From JAHJQQ01 sp963737555 (lineage in GTDB: Bacteria > Pseudomonadota > Gammaproteobacteria > Thiohalobacterales > Thiohalobacteraceae): a DNA stretch of 64,000 nt. The stretch covers positions 248,001 to 312,000 of the forward strand of contig CAVTTB010000009.1 of NCBI GenBank assembly GCA_963737555.1, given 5' to 3'. Shown here one piece after another: positions 63,522 through 64,000 of the stretch. The position numbers and the translations under genes were made by a program. The notes beneath the pieces were generated by a model that saw nothing but the letters and a program-made list of their open reading frames with translations, searched no databases and was not told the origin of the DNA. How positions within the stretch are numbered: position 1 is the stretch's first letter; every line of letters begins with the position of its first letter.

Positions 63522-64000
63522 ATGTCCGCTATCTACGGTAAGCCTGGAGCACAACATGCCCAAGCACTGAATCTGGTGCCGATGGTCATTGAGCAGACTG
63601 CGCGCGGTGAACGCGCCTATGACATCTATTCACGTCTGCTGAAGGAACGTGTGGTGTTTGTGGTGGGGCCGGTCGAAGACTACATGGCGAATGTCATTGT
63701 CGCCCAGCTGTTGTTTCTGGAATCGGAGAACCCGGATAAGGACATTCATCTGTACATCAATTCCCCGGGTGGCTCAGTGAGCGCCGGCTTGGCGATCTAC
63801 GACACCATGCAGTTTATCAGGCCGGACATCAGTACGATGTGCATTGGCCAGGCAGCGAGCATGGGTGCAGTATTATTGACCGGTGGAGCCAAGGGCAAAC
63901 GCTATTGTCTGCCGCACTCGCGGATGATGATTCATCAGCCGCTGGGTGGGTTTCAGGGGCAGGCGTCGGATATCGATATCCATGCCAAGGAAATCATGCT
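63522..64000 (+). CDS. clpP: ATP-dependent Clp protease proteolytic subunit (runs off window end)
   Basis: The first 159 residues are present from ATG 63522 (MSAIYGKPGAQHAQALNLVP). Landmarks are IYSRLLKERVVFVVGPVEDY, LYINSPGGSVSAGLAIYDTM, the nucleophile Ser in IGQAASMGAVLL, and the catalytic His in RMMIHQPLGGFQGQASDI. The Asp of the triad lies beyond the edge. It is 13 bases after the tig stop; clpX is expected next. The SspB adaptor for this protease is encoded at 39998-40381. Confidence 0.96.
   Translation, partial: MSAIYGKPGAQHAQALNLVPMVIEQTARGERAYDIYSRLLKERVVFVVGPVEDYMANVIVAQLLFLESENPDKDIHLYINSPGGSVSAGLAIYDTMQFIRPDISTMCIGQAASMGAVLLTGGAKGKRYCLPHSRMMIHQPLGGFQGQASDIDIHAKEIM

Overview
The window is a dense stretch (about 58-60% G+C by eye) of a gammaproteobacterial chromosome. 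The main evidence is gene order known from that class: pcnB-folK-deoxynucleoside kinase-panB-panC-panD; miaB-phoH-ybeY-corC-lnt; degS-nif3-petABC-sspA-sspB; diaA-yraN-lpoA divergent from rsmI; folC-dedD-cvpA-purF-metZ; lpxH-ppi divergent from gltX-cysS; and folD-tRNA cluster-tig-clpP. Three tandem DUF2173 genes, a cytochrome bc1 complex and PEP carboxylase beside glycogen and pentose-phosphate genes would suit a sulfur- or hydrogen-oxidising Chromatiales-like lineage; this placement is inference.

Layout. 1-6.3 kb: 5' part of a second-type lon, molybdenum cofactor genes (moeA, mobB, mobA), an exported SIMPL protein, an RDD membrane protein, the DUF2173 trio and tRNA-Glu. 6.4-12.2 kb: RNA polyadenylation, folate and pantothenate genes, split by a palindromic MITE-like element, then an orphan mlaC. 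12.3-15.4 kb: CBS and HPP proteins, msrA and a dps remnant. 15.4-24.1 kb: ppc, glgA, gndA, zwf, pgi. 24.1-31.6 kb: a TPR protein with a structured leader, rnpB with a second copy of its 3' end, and miaB to rlmJ. 31.6-34.3 kb: an accessory patch with palindromic repeats and a large unrecognised secreted protein. 34.3-50 kb: periplasmic protease, bc1 complex, stringent-starvation pair, cell-envelope and purine/methionine genes, with a SAM-II riboswitch before metZ. 50-57 kb: glycerate kinase, ferritin-like protein, lipid A, PPIase and two aminoacyl-tRNA synthetases. 57-64 kb: a GGDEF/EAL regulator, folD, five tRNAs, tig and the start of clpP.

A striking property is that about 20 genes, many normally essential (gltX, purF, folC, petABC, lpxH, tig), are each broken by one to three single-base shifts. 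Almost all need one base skipped (+1), and none carries a substitution-type nonsense codon inside its body. Removing or adding the base restores full-length proteins whose lengths divide exactly by three. I read these as sequence or assembly errors and give each gene as one feature over its whole span, with the shift position noted.

The most interesting items are the promoter/SAM-II riboswitch/terminator cassette of metZ, the duplicated 3' end of RNase P RNA, the DUF2173 trio, the unknown secreted Gly/Cys-rich protein, the structured GGA-containing leader before the TPR gene, and several families of palindromic repeats between genes.
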